Assembly: GCA_014529385.2 (NCBI GenBank) | Contig: CM043943.1 | Coordinates: 103,822,355-103,886,354, forward strand | DNA from: Adiantum capillus-veneris | Lineage: Eukaryota; Streptophyta; Polypodiopsida; Polypodiales; Pteridaceae | Direction of reading: 5' to 3' | DNA: 64,000 nucleotides | In this document: positions 10,320-21,032 of the stretch, piece after piece | How positions within the stretch are numbered: the first letter of the stretch is position 1 | How the letters are laid out: every line of letters begins with the position of its first letter | Notes under the pieces: model-generated | The model's database searches: none | What the model saw: the letters and a program-made list of their open reading frames with translations, nothing else | Told to the model about the DNA's origin: nothing | Program-made: the position numbers and the translations under genes

Positions 10320-13270
10320 ACAATCCGAGGAGTATCTGCTAGGTCCTCCTCCATCCACTTCGCATCAAATGCAGGAAAGTTCTTGAACTTAACCAAGAAC
10401 CGCCTTCGGACTTTACCTTTAGTCTTCGTATCCTTATGTGCCAAATCTGTTCAGGAACAAGGATCTCCTCGTTTTCTTCCACTTCGGGTTGCTCATCAGG
10501 CTCCCCATCATCAAGCACATCACCCTTAACAGGTTTCAAGAGTCTCACATGCAATGCATTGTGAATCCTCCAAGTATCTGGCAGTTTCAATCGGAAAGAG
10601 ACATCATTTATCTTTTCAGTAATCTGGAAAGGTCCGTAGTATCGCATACTAAGCTTTGGAAAAAGCCTCTCCTTTCCCTTTTTTCTTTCTTAGGCGTGCC
10701 TTCTCAAAACGTAAGAGCACCCAATCATCCTCCTTCAGTTTCAAGTTGCTACGATGGCGATCCGCTGCCTTTTTCTGTCGTTCTTGAGACTTCTGCAAAG
10801 TCTCGCGAACCTTGGCAAAAGCTGTATCCAAATCTTGCGAATATTCATCCGCTTCAAATATCTAATCTTTCGTGCTCAGGAAGGATGGAACCTTCGCAGC
10901 ACTTTCAACAATCTCAAATGGCGTTTTCCCCGTCGAAGAGTGTATCTTGTTATTGTAGGCAAATTCCACCAAACGTAAGTTCTTTTCCCATTGAGTCTTC
11001 TGATCCGAGATACAAGACTTCAATAAATCTAAAACCACTGAATTGGCAATATCAGATTGCCCGTCAGTCAGCAAGTGGAACGATGACGAGAACCGCAACC
11101 GCGTGCCAATGTTCTCCCAAATTGCCTTCCAAAACAAACTCATAATTTTGGGGTCTCTGTCGGAGACAATCGTCTCAGACGTGCCATGTAATCGGAAAAT
11201 CATCGTGATCATTCTGTGTTCTCGGGAGATCAAAAATGAAATCCATTTCAATATTTTCCCAGGGGCAGGTGGGTATGGGTAAACGCTGTAACAATTCCTG
11301 TGCCTTATGCCTGTCAAACTTGACCTTCTGGCATACTGCACACAAACTCTTCCACATCCTTTTTTGAGTCGCAGCCACAAGAAGTATCTCTCTACCCCTT
11401 CGTGGTGGTAGCAATGCCGCGGTGACCCGTAAAAGGTGGACAGTGGCATTCAGTCATAACCTTTTCCCGCAACGGCTGTGTAACGCACAACATAGTCTTT
11501 CTCATCAAGTAGCCTTCCCGAAGGGAGTATCCAGCTACTGTCTCCCCATCCCGTATCCGTGTGAAAATATCTGCAAAATCTGTATATGTGGCATACTGAT
11601 CGACCATATCCTCGAAGCTCCTATGATGTATCGCGGAAATAGCTAGTACCAACGGCTTCTGAGACAAAGCATCTACCACCACATTCTTCTGTCCCTCCCT
11701 GCACATGGACAATCCGGAAGTGAAACTGTGACAAGATGTTCGCCCACCGCATCTGCTTTTCCGAAGGCTGCTTCTGTGGCAAGAAATAACGCAAACTCTG
11801 ATGGTCTGTAAAGACAGTAAAATCCGCTCCGAGTAGGTTATGCCACCACTGAGTAAGAGCATGGATAACCACCAAAAGCTCTCTCATAAATTTGTGTTGT
11901 CATCTCCGGCCTAGAGAACAATCGGCTCTCGTAAGCAATGACATGGCCTTCTTGCATCAAGACCGCACCCAGACTACGACCATAAGCATCACAAAATACT
12001 TCAAATGACTTCTGCAAGTCCGGCAAAGTCAAATCTGGTCGTGTAGTCAATTTCTCTTTCAATGTCTGAAAGGCAGTCACCTCTGTGGATCCCCACGAGA
12101 AAGGGACTCCTTTCTGTATCAAGATATGCAAAGGGGAAGCAACCTCTGCAAACTTTCGAATGAACCGTCTGTAGTACGAACACAGTCCCAAGAAGCTTTC
12201 AACTTCATGGACATTCTTCAAATCGGGCCAATCACAAATGGTTACTATCTTGGCCGGATCCATTTGCACTCCTGTTGCTGAGACAAAGTGTCCCAAAAAA
12301 AATGTATCTCTGAAGCATATGATCTCTGTGTTCTGCTTCATTCTTGGAGAAAACAATGATATCATCAAAGAAAGAGCCAACAAATAGCCTGTACTCTTGA
12401 AAAAATCCTCTCCATCATCCGATTAAATGTCGTAGGAGCATTGGTTAAGCCAAAAGGCATCACCAAAACTCAAATAACCCAAAAGTCGTCCGAAAGGCCG
12501 TCTTGTAGACATCTCCCGGCGCAATTCGGATCTGATGATATCCACTCTTCAAGTCAATCCTGCTAAAGCACGAGGATCCCTGTAACCTGTCGAGTATATC
12601 ATCGATCCTAGGAATCGGAAATCTGTTCTTGATGGTGATTTCATTGAGAGCACTATAATCGATACACATTCTCCAAGATCCGTCTTTCTTCAAATCCAAC
12701 AACAGTGGAGAGCAATACGGTGAAGTACTATGCTGGACAAGACCCTTTTCCAAGAGGTCTTTCACTGGGTTCATAATCTTTTCATTCTGTACTCGGCTCA
12801 CACAGTAAGGTGGCCGGTTCGCTGGCGCGCTTCCAGGTATCAGATCAATAGTTTGATCTTCAGGCCCTCTAAAAAGCAATTCGCATGAGTGTGGAGAAAT
12901 CTTGGCTTTCTTTTGATCAGGTCAAAACATATTCAACCTTTATCCATTGTTCAGTTCTCTCCCAAAAGAATGAGTAAGAAACTGAAGTTCATCAAGTACA
13001 ATCTCTAAGCCCTTCATTTATCAAAGTCGCTTTCTCGGCCCGGTAGTCAACCACGGCATAGTTCTTGTGGTACCAAGGGATCCTGAGTAGAACGTCACTC
13101 GCGTGCCCTGAACACCCGTGTCATTGCAAACGAAGTTTGCCAATGCTCGGTGTAATGGCAACATCCCATCCGGGTGCCAGTCGAACTACCTCCGCCTGTG
13201 GCGTCAGTCTATCGGGCGTAATTCCAAATCGAGCCGCCAATTCCAAGTGAAAAGAAGTTGTCCTTGGCTC
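10320..13270 (-). pseudogene. Element B pol: protease remnant, RT, RNase H, integrase, chromodomain
   Basis: Protease (13209-13300) shows SFEGAKDNF where active aspartic proteases have DSGA or DTGA, so the catalytic Asp reads as Glu. RT (12400-12880) has [12 protein letters not shown] and [14 protein letters not shown], then a frameshift before the MPFGLTNAP block. RNase H (11700-12100) contains PDLTLPDLQKSFEVFCDAYG and TVFTDHQSLRYF. Integrase (10862-11450) has the VSDRDPKIMS core and EFAYNNKIHSSTGKTPF, but a deletion has damaged the H2C2 finger around 11340. The chromodomain (10320-10480) includes [18 protein letters not shown]. The gene is broken in at least six places. Confidence 0.9.
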
Positions 13271-13380
13271 CTTCAAAAGAGATTACTGATCCTTCACTTT
13301 GCCCCAAAGCGGCAAAGTTTGTACTTTCATTCATTAGATTCGGTGCAGGTCCCACGCCATGTGATACCAGTTCTGCTTTT

Positions 13381-14931
13381 CTATCTGCCTTTTCTGCCAC
13401 GTTCCTCAGCTGCTCTCGAACTCTCAGGCCTATCGTCGTCTTTATCATTCTGTTCTTTCTGCGCCTTTATAGGGCACTTCGCGGAGATATGTCCCTGTTC
13501 CCCGCATCCAAAGCACTTCCCCTCTCTGATGAAGCGAGCTCTCTCCTCAGGAGTAAGCTTGGGTCGTGCATCCTTTTTCTCTGGGTTGCTCTTTTTCTTT
13601 CTACTTTCATTCCCAGAAGTCTGTTCGGCTCGTTGTGTCATGGCCTCATCTGTGAGGTAGGTCAGACTGCGAGAGTGAATGGCAAAGCCCCGCTTCTCAT
13701 GACTCATCAACTCTTGAATAGAAGCTGACTTCTGTTCCAAGCAGTGATCTCGGATCTCTGTAGGTAGACCCAAGGTGAACCGCTCAATCTGTTCTCTGAA
13801 CGAGATCTTCTTGAATGAAGAGGCGGGTAGAAAAGAGCTCCAGAATCTTTCACAATAAGCATTGATTGTATCTTTCTTGGTCATCCGAAGATGGTTCCAA
13901 GTAGCTCGTATATCTCGTTCATATTCTTGCGTCAACCAAGAAGAAATAAAAAGCTTTTTAAATTTCAGCCATTTAACTGGCGCAGTCTTGTTTAAAAGAA
14001 GCGTGGACCACCAAGTACGAGCATTCCCCTTAGAGTAAGAGGCAGCTCTCCGAATCTTAGAGTGCTCTGAATAGCGTCCTCCCACGACAACAATGTCAAA
14101 CTGCTGTATAAAAGACAAAGCCTTCGAAGCATCTGAGTATCCTGAAAAAGTATCAAACTTGATGAAGTGGACACCTTCCTTAAACTCTCGGACTTTCTTG
14201 CTTTTATCTTCAAGAAAGTCACACTGGTTGGCTTTGTAAAAATTCTTCTTGTTCGCATAGAAGTTTCCATCATCAGAATCTGAGCTGTCTGTAGACGAGT
14301 CCTCAGTAGAACTATCAGTCTCTAGGTGAGATTTAGTCTTCTTTTCCTTTTTCTTGCCCTTTCCGAAGCTTTGTTTCTTGCTTCACTTTTTACGTTTTCT
14401 GTCTTCTTCGCTCGAATCTGAAGAGCTAGAAGAACTGTCAGAATAGGAAGAAGAAGAAGAAGAATTGGGTACTCCTTCAAATCGAACACGCTTCTTCCGT
14501 TTCTTTGCCTTGTCAAAAGTCGACTGACGACCCAAATATCCTGGGAAGTCAGTGCTTTTCTTCTGCTTTTTGCTGTGCTTTTTGCCTTTCTTTTGCGCGT
14601 CAAAACGCTGAGCAATCCGTGCATCAACTACCTCTTGTAATTCCTTCTCTGTACACTGTTGAGAGCGGGTTTCAAGGGTGGTGTAGTGGTTTTCTGCCAC
14701 TGTGCATGCACTTCCTGAAAAGAAGTCTCGGTTATATATTTTGCCAATTTCTGATCCTTCGCAAAATTGAGCATCATCTTTGTTGCATCGCCGATCAATT
14801 GACGACACTTCATCTCTCTTTGCTCCGCCTGAGTAGGCCGAGGCGGGCCATACTCTGTCTGAATCTTCGTTGTGATCCCTACCCACATCTCCAGATGCAG
14901 AGGGAGTTGACTAATCCTTGCGTGAAGCCAT
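13381..14931 (-). pseudogene. Element B gag, capsid and zinc knuckle largely intact
   Basis: The start is the ATG at 14931 (MASRKD), matching copies A and E, with a stop after six codons. The Lys-rich and Ser-rich N-terminal region lies at 14383-14886. From 14118 to 13381 a 245-residue open stretch holds the whole capsid core (ARTWWSTLLL, WLTQEYERDIRATW, FREQIERFTLGLPTEI) and the zinc knuckle CFGCGEQGHISAKC. It is the best preserved gag of this family in the window. Confidence 0.88.
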
Positions 14932-14986
14932 AGGTGCCATGGAAAAAAATTGGGGATGGATTTCCTGTAGAAGAGAAATCGGCCGT

Positions 14987-14999
14987 GCTCTGATACCAC
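14987..14999 (-). other. Element B primer binding site (initiator tRNA-Met)
   Basis: The minus strand reads GTGGTATCAGAGC directly inside the 5' LTR, identical to element A. Confidence 0.92.
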
Positions 15000-15559
15000 T
15001 GTAACAGACTTGGACACTCCAAGTCAAGAATCAACCGCGATAGCACCAAACAACCACTTCAAAAAAATTCACAGATCACAATAGATTTGCACTGGCCCGG
15101 CGGAGTTCCGTGCCTAGAGATATTGGCCCCAAAGACTGGCGCCCCTTTTCGGTATTTCTTTTTATATCACTCAGTTCAAAGTACAAAAGAGTGGGTTGGG
15201 ATTCACTCTCAGACTCTGCGTCCAAATGCTCTGAGAAGTGAGGGTCTCACCACTAATTTAAAGGTTACAAGGGATGCCCAAAAGCAGAGCCCCAAAAGCT
15301 TCAAATCAAAAACAATTGCTCTCTCTCTCTCACAGAGAGTCAAAACTTGAAAGCAAAAGCATTCTCTCTCTTTCTCATTGCGTAGAGAAAAAAGCAAAAT
15401 TTGCTTCGCTCATCATTTTTATAAAAATAAAATAAAAATTTCAACCTTCGCGATTTCCGGAAATTAGGGTTTCTGGCAGAAATTAGGATTTGCAGGAATT
15501 TTAGGGTTTTTGGCAAAAATTAGGGTTTCTGATGTCCGCCACGTCATCACTTTGTGACA
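15000..15559 (-). repeat. Element B 5' LTR (right)
   Basis: 560 bp with TGTAACAG and TTTGTGACA ends; it pairs with 9147-9694. Confidence 0.92.
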
Positions 15560-16240
15560 CTCGTCCAAGGATCTAAACGTCAAAGATCTTGCCCACCTCT
15601 GCAAGAAGGCGGGCTTGGAGAAGGTCACGCAGCTCTCCTCTGCTAGGTCTGGTGCCGAGAATCTTGCAGATGACAGAAGTCGTCTGCAAGCGCTCTACCT
15701 CTGCGGCTAGGCTCGCTTGCTCCGTCGGTGAAAGAGCAAGTCGAATGGTGGGCTCAGCGAGGTCGGGCGAGGGGACTTCGAAGGAGTCCCTCTGTGGCGG
15801 ACCTTAAGCCTCCATCTATGTCTGCTACTGTGAAGAGAAGGCGAAGTCGTTGACGAGAGGAGGCCTTCTGCACCCAAGTACGTCGAGGAAGAAGACGAGC
15901 GCAGAAAACCGGAGATGCGAGGCGGGGCTGGCGGGATAGGAGGTATTGGGAGGCGGGGCTAGTGGGTTGAGGCGAATGGCGGGGCGGCAGGCGAGTGGGA
16001 TAGCGGCGAAGGACGGGTGGGTAGCGGGCTGGGTGGGCAGTGGGGCAAGTAGCAGGCAGGCAGCGGGCAGGCTGGGTGGTAGCGAGCAGGCGCGGGCTGG
16101 GCAGCGGGTGGGGCGGGGGGCGCGCTGGGGGGCTGCGCGCAACAGTTGAAGGCAAAGGGCGCGCGAGGGCAGGGGGGGCAACGATGGCGAGAGGGGGGGG
16201 GGGGTGTGCGGCAGCAGCAGCAGCGAGCGACTGCTATGAT
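15560..16240 (-). mobile_element. LINE, 5' segment (ORF1 N-terminus and GC-rich leader)
   Basis: After the CTCGT duplication the minus strand resumes ORF1 of the LINE: LALSPTEQASLAAEVERLQ and PSRGELRDLLQARLLAEVGK (about 15600-15750), joining the FETSEMASK block at 9130 across element B. The region 15900-16240 is very GC-rich, simple-sequence-like DNA (GGGCNGG and GCAG runs). I read it as 5' leader or low-complexity sequence; no coding feature can be supported in it. Confidence 0.75.
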
Positions 16241-16247
16241 GTATGGT

Positions 16248-16545
16248 TTTCGGCTCTGGTTTTGGCATCCCTTGTAACTCTTTATAAGTGTGGTTTGGGC
16301 TCCCACTTCTCAGAGCATCTGGATGCAGAGTCTGAGAGAGAGACCCAATCACTCCCTTGTACTTTGAACACAGATTTTAATACAAAAAGAAATACCGAAA
16401 GGGGCGCCAGTCTTTGGGGCCAATATCTCTAGGCACGGAACTCCGTCGGGCCGTGTAGAATCAATTGTGAATTGTGAACTGTTTTAAAGTGAATTCCTGT
16501 CCTCTCACAGTAGAATCTTGACTTGGAGTGTCCAAGTTTGTTACA
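16248..16545 (+). repeat. Truncated LTR, plus orientation, sister family of A and B
   Basis: Read on the + strand it matches the reverse complement of the A/B/E LTRs: TTTGGCATCCCTTGTAAC, TTTATAAGTG, TTCTCAGAGCATCTGGA, GAAATACCGAAAGGGGCGCC, and the end GTCCAAGTTTGTTACA. Its first 150 to 250 bp are missing. It is closer to copy E (TGTAACAAACTTGG) than to A or B. Confidence 0.8.
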
Positions 16546-17200
16546 GCCACCTCGGCCTACACAGTATGAACTCCAAGAGATGTAACGTCGACAACAGGTT
16601 GACGAGTGCACAAAGCAGATGCCTCAATTTGCTAAAGATCCTCTGTTTGCAAAATTCTTGTCTCAGCAATCCATGGCTGAAGTGCATACTCAGTGGTAGA
16701 AAGCCACCAAACCACCAATCAAACCAGCAATCAAGAAACCTCCTTCTTCGAGGATGTTTACTGAAGAAGAACTCCATGATGCAGTCCATGCCCAAATCAA
16801 TCAGCTTTTGGAGACGAAGAAGCCGTCGGAAAAGCAACTAAAGAAACGTAACAAGGGAACTAATTTCCCTGGTTACTTGGGTCAAAAATCCGCTTTTGAA
16901 AACGCCAGAAAGCAAAAGAAGCATATACGCTTCGAAGGATTTCCCAGTTTGTCCTCATCTTTTGACAGCTCGGACAACTCTCTTCTTCTGACTCAAGTGA
17001 TGAGAACAAAAAGGGCAAGAAACGATGGAAAGATCATCTGTTTTATGCAAAAAGAAAGCACTTTTACAGAGCAAATCAATATGATTTCCTGGACGACAAA
17101 GGGCAAAAAGCCCAAAGAATTCAAAGAGGGAGGACAGGCAGTAAACTTTGAGCACTTTTCGGACATGGCATGTCCAACTTATGGACCTTTGCCGAGGGGC
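16546..17200 (+). pseudogene. gag fragment of the chromovirus family, plus orientation
   Basis: Immediately after the LTR end, with no primer binding site and no gag start, the sequence enters the middle of gag: KRRQQVDE-like, then MFTEEELHDAVHAQINQLL, TNFPGYLGQKSAFENARKQK and IRFEGFPSLSSSFDSSDN, colinear with VVDARIAQ...FPGYLG...RVRFEGVP in copies A and B. It stops near 17180 before the capsid core. A second LTR follows. Stops at the start and a frameshift near 16985 make it non-functional. Confidence 0.8.
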
Positions 17201-17239
17201 GTAGGTGCCATTAATAAGAAGCCGAGAGCATGCTAAGAT

Positions 17240-17623
17240 GGCTGCTGTACGGATTTCCACGATTTACGGTGGCTGCTTTTGGCAGCGCTAGCTTTTGGGA
17301 AACATTGCTTTTGAAGTTTAATGCTTTTGGGGCTCTCCTTTTATAAACCCTTGTAAAACCTTTATAAGTGACCCAAGGGGGCTCACTTCTCAGAGCATCT
17401 GGACGTAGAGTCTGAAAACGAGCACCCGCGGGCCGGTTGTACTTTGCTCAAAGATTAATATAAAAAGAAATACCGAAAGGGGCGCCAGTCTTTGGGACCA
17501 ATATCTCTTGGCACGGAACTACACCGGGCCGTGTCGACTCTCTTTTGATTTGTGAAGTGTCTTGAAGTGAATCTCTGCTGTGTCGCGGTAGAATCTTGAC
17601 TTGGGGTGTCCAAGTTTGTTACA
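17240..17623 (+). repeat. Second truncated LTR of the plus-oriented remnant
   Basis: It matches 16248-16545 and ends in CCAAGTTTGTTACA. Together with 16248-16545 it brackets the gag piece, so the whole is a shrunken LTR-gag-LTR unit. The start is approximate because the U3 part is divergent. Confidence 0.78.
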
Positions 17624-18047
17624 AATACTCCCCCCGCAAATAACCACAAGGGTTCGGGCCATGAGTATGAACAAGCATTCTCAAATATCATTTCTCACTA
17701 CTCCACCCGGAAGTAAAATCACCAATCATTGAAACCATTATTAAAACCAAAGTCAAACGATTCGAATTGGCACCAAGACAGGTTTAAAACAAATACCATC
17801 TATTTCAACCAAATTCCAAATAGGATCACCAAACAAGTTCTCAAACAAAACTCAAACGTAAAAAGCAATCTCGACATCAGTCGAACTCGAAAAGTCGACC
17901 GACTTTCCATCCTAAAACCTACACGAAAAATTAGGGTTAGGTTCCTTCCATAAGGTCGTAGCTGACCGCAGCATGGTCCATAAGCACTTGAATAGTCAAA
18001 ACAAACCACGACAGACAGTGTTCTTGTGGCAGTGATGATAGCCGCAA
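17624..18047. other. Unassigned spacer
   Basis: An AT-rich stretch without a recognisable gene or repeat lies between two LTR remnants. It starts with AATACTCCCCCCGCAAATAACC. Confidence 0.5.
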
Positions 18048-18594
18048 GATAACAAACTTGGATACCCCGAATCAAGATTCTACCACGACATAACACAGAT
18101 TCACTTCAAAACAGTTCACAAAATTGACACGGCCCAGTGTAGTTCCGTGCCCAGAGGTATTGGCCCCAAAGACTACCGCCTCTTTCGGTATTTCATTTTG
18201 TATTAATCTGAGTTCAAAGTACAAGAGAGTAGGCAGGTGCTCACTCTCAGACTCTGCGTCCAGATGCTCTGAGAAGTGAGGGCCTGCCCACTTATTTATA
18301 AATACAAGGGATGCCCAAGAGCAGAGCCCAAAAAATCTCTAAACGTAAAAGCTTTTTAATCTCAAAAGTAATTTGCCCAAAAGCTGCCATAAAAGTCAGC
18401 CAGCGCAATTTACGAAAATCCGTATAGGCTACCACGTCATCGGCGCCGTAAAAAGCGGGATTCCGTACGGTTTTCTACGTCAGCCTTCCAGTGCATTTTG
18501 CGGGGTCCGTACTGCTGCCACATGGCATTTCTGCTGCAGTCACCGTGTGTGTGTGTGTGTGTGTGGAAGCCTGCCACGTCACGAGTTTGTAACA
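18048..18594 (-). repeat. Element E 3' LTR (left)
   Basis: It starts with GATAACAAACTTGG, where the family has TGTAACAAACTTGG, and ends GTTTGTAACA. It contains a (GT)n run near 18545-18564. The polypurine tract complement TACCCCCCTCTTGAAAG follows at 18595. Confidence 0.85.
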
Positions 18595-18636
18595 TACCCC
18601 CCTCTTGAAAGAATTGTAATCGCCTTCGAAAAGGCT

Positions 18637-20630
18637 GTAACAATACCTGTGCTTTATGCTTGCCAAACTTGACCTTTTGGTATACCAAGCAACTGCGTAC
18701 AAAATCATCCACGTCCTTCTTGAGTCTCGGCCAAAAGAAGTAACGCTCCACACCTTTCAAGGTGGTATCAATGCCACGGTGACCCGTAAATGGTGGACAG
18801 TGGCATTCGGTTTAAACCTTTTTCCCTCAACGGCCGTGTAACGCACAACATCGTTTTCTTCATCAAGGAGCCATCCCGTATGAAATATCCTGCTACTACC
18901 TCCCCATTCTGTATTCGACTGAATATATCCGAAAAATTTGGATCTATGGCATACTGATCGACCATGTCCTCGAAGCTTCTATGATGAATCGCAGAAATAG
19001 ACAAGACCAACGGCTTCCGGGACAAAGCATCTGCCACCAAGTTCTTTTGTCCCTGTACATGGACAATCTGGAAGTGAAATTGTGACAAGATGTTAGCCCA
19101 CTCCATCTGCTTTTCTGAAAGCTGCTTCTGTGACAAGAAGTAGCGTAAACTCTGATGATCACTGAAGACCGTAAAATCGGCTCCGAGTAGGTAATGTCGC
19201 CACTGAGTAAGAGCACGGATAACCGCCAAAAGCTCTTTCTCATAAATTTGTGTTGTCAATTCCAGCCTTGAAAACAATTGGCTCTCGTAGGCAATGACAT
19301 GGCCTTCTTGCATTAAGACCGAACCCAGACTACGACCATAAGAGTCACAATATACTTCAAACGACTTTTGCAAATCCGACAAAGTCAAAACTGGTCCTGT
19401 AGTCAATTTCTCTTTCAAAGTCTGAAAGGCAGTCACCTCTATGGGTCCCTACGAGAAAGGGACTCCTTTCTGTGTCAAAATATGCAAAGGGGAAGCAACC
19501 TCTGTAAATTTTCTAATGAACCGCCAGTAGTAAGAACATAAGCCCAAGAAGCTTGTAACTTCATGAACATTCTTCAAATCGGGCCAATCTGCTGGGTCCA
19601 TTTGTACTCCTGCCGCTGAGACAATGTGTCCCAAAAAGTGTATCTCCGGTAAGAAAAATTCACTCTTCTTGACATTGATTACTAACTTGTGATCTCGCAA
19701 ATCTGAAAGACTTGTAGCAGATGTTGTCTATGTTCTCCCTCATCCTTGGAGAAGACTATAATGTCATCAAAGAAAGTGCCAACTAATATCTGTACTCTCT
19801 GAAAATCCTATCCATCATTCGGTTAAAAGTCGCCGGAGCATTGGTAAGGCCAAAAGGCATCACCAAAAATTCATATAAACCGAAGCTCGTCCGAAAAGCT
19901 GTCTTGTAGACATCTCCCGGCGTGATTCGGATCTGATGATATCCACTTTTCAAATCAATCCTGCTGAAACAAGAGGGTCCCTGTAATCTGTCAAGAATAT
20001 CATCGATCCTTGGAATCGGAAATCTGTTCTTGATGGTGATTTTATAGAGAGCTCTATAATCAATGCACATTCTCCAAGATCCTTCTTTCTTTAAAACCAA
20101 CAACGCCGGAGAGAAATAGGGTGAAGTACTCGGCTGGATAAGACCCCTTTCCAAAAGGTCTTTCACTTGGTTCATAATCTATTCATTCTGGGCTCGGCTC
20201 ACACAGTGAGATGGCCAGTTCGGTGGTGTGCTTCCAGGTATCAAATCAATAGTATGATCCTCAGGACGAGATGGTGGCAACTCGCCTGGCAGGCCCTCAG
20301 AAAAGCAATCGGCATGAGTGTGGAGAAAATCTTGGCGTTCTTTATCAAGTTCAGGCATATTCGTCCTGTGTTCATCATTTAACGCTTTCAAATAGATCGA
20401 GTAAACAGACAAACTGGATTCCTTAATTTGGAAACGGCCGAAGTCGATACAATAGGGATAGATTCGCCCTTCAATTTCACATTAAGTACAATTTTTTGGC
20501 CCTTTTCATTTGCCAACATCGCTTTCTTCGCCTGATAATCGACCAGAGCGTTGTTCTTATGATACCAAGGGACTCCAAGGAGGACATCACAACCTTCCAA
20601 GGGCATTATATAAAAGGCCTCGTGCTCGAA
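18637..20630 (-). pseudogene. Element E pol: protease C-terminus, RT, RNase H, H2C2 finger
   Basis: Protease C-terminal half (20388-20606) reads EGCDVLLGVPWYHKNNALVD. RT (19783-20412) has [26 protein letters not shown] and [13 protein letters not shown]. RNase H (18768-19436) is open over about 220 codons with LTLSDLQKSFEVYCDSYGRS, TVFSDHQSLRYF and VADALSRKP. The H2C2 finger (GVERYFFWPRLKKDV, CLVYQKVKF) has a Cys changed to Tyr. Everything downstream of the finger is deleted. Frameshifts separate RT from RNase H near 19700. Confidence 0.88.
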
Positions 20631-21032
20631 ATACCAGAGTTACATGGGACAGCGAGTCGGGGTCAAGAACGGGGACAGGGACGGGGACGGGGATGGGACG
20701 GCAAAAGTCACGAAACGGGGACCGGGGTCGGAACGAAAAAAAAAAAACAGAGTTTTTAATGCATTTTTTGACCTACACACATGCAACACACATAGAGCAT
20801 CACTTTGACCACAAATTTACACTAAATAGACCAAAGAGCACGAATCATATAGGCAAATGTGCTAATAAAACATCGATGGATACAAAATGAAAAGTGCGTA
20901 CCACAAGGGCTCAAAAAGGACTTAGGACAAGCCTCAAGGATAACAAAAAGTACAAAGGGCTAGGTAGACTCTAGAGGAGTAGACTCTAGACTCGAGAGTG
21001 ACCAATGATCATCAAACTCAAGAAGTGCTCGC

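Larger units (their letters stand above)
9147..15559 (-). mobile_element. Element B: second complete copy of the same chromovirus family
   Basis: Same organisation and orientation as element A, inserted in ORF1 of the same LINE with a perfect CTCGT duplication. LTRs are 9147-9694 and 15000-15559. They differ visibly more from each other than the LTRs of A do, so B is probably the older insertion. Relative to A it lacks about 80 bp between RT and RNase H (near 12315) and has many stops. The capsid to zinc-knuckle part of its gag is still open. Confidence 0.93.

Noticed and set aside
10438..11145. 235-codon open frame on the + strand in element B
   Set aside because: Antisense of the integrase and chromodomain; no own motif.
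15900..16240. GC-rich region as CpG-island promoter or rRNA
   Set aside because: Simple GGGC and GCAG runs, colinear with the 5' part of the LINE; no rRNA or promoter features seen.
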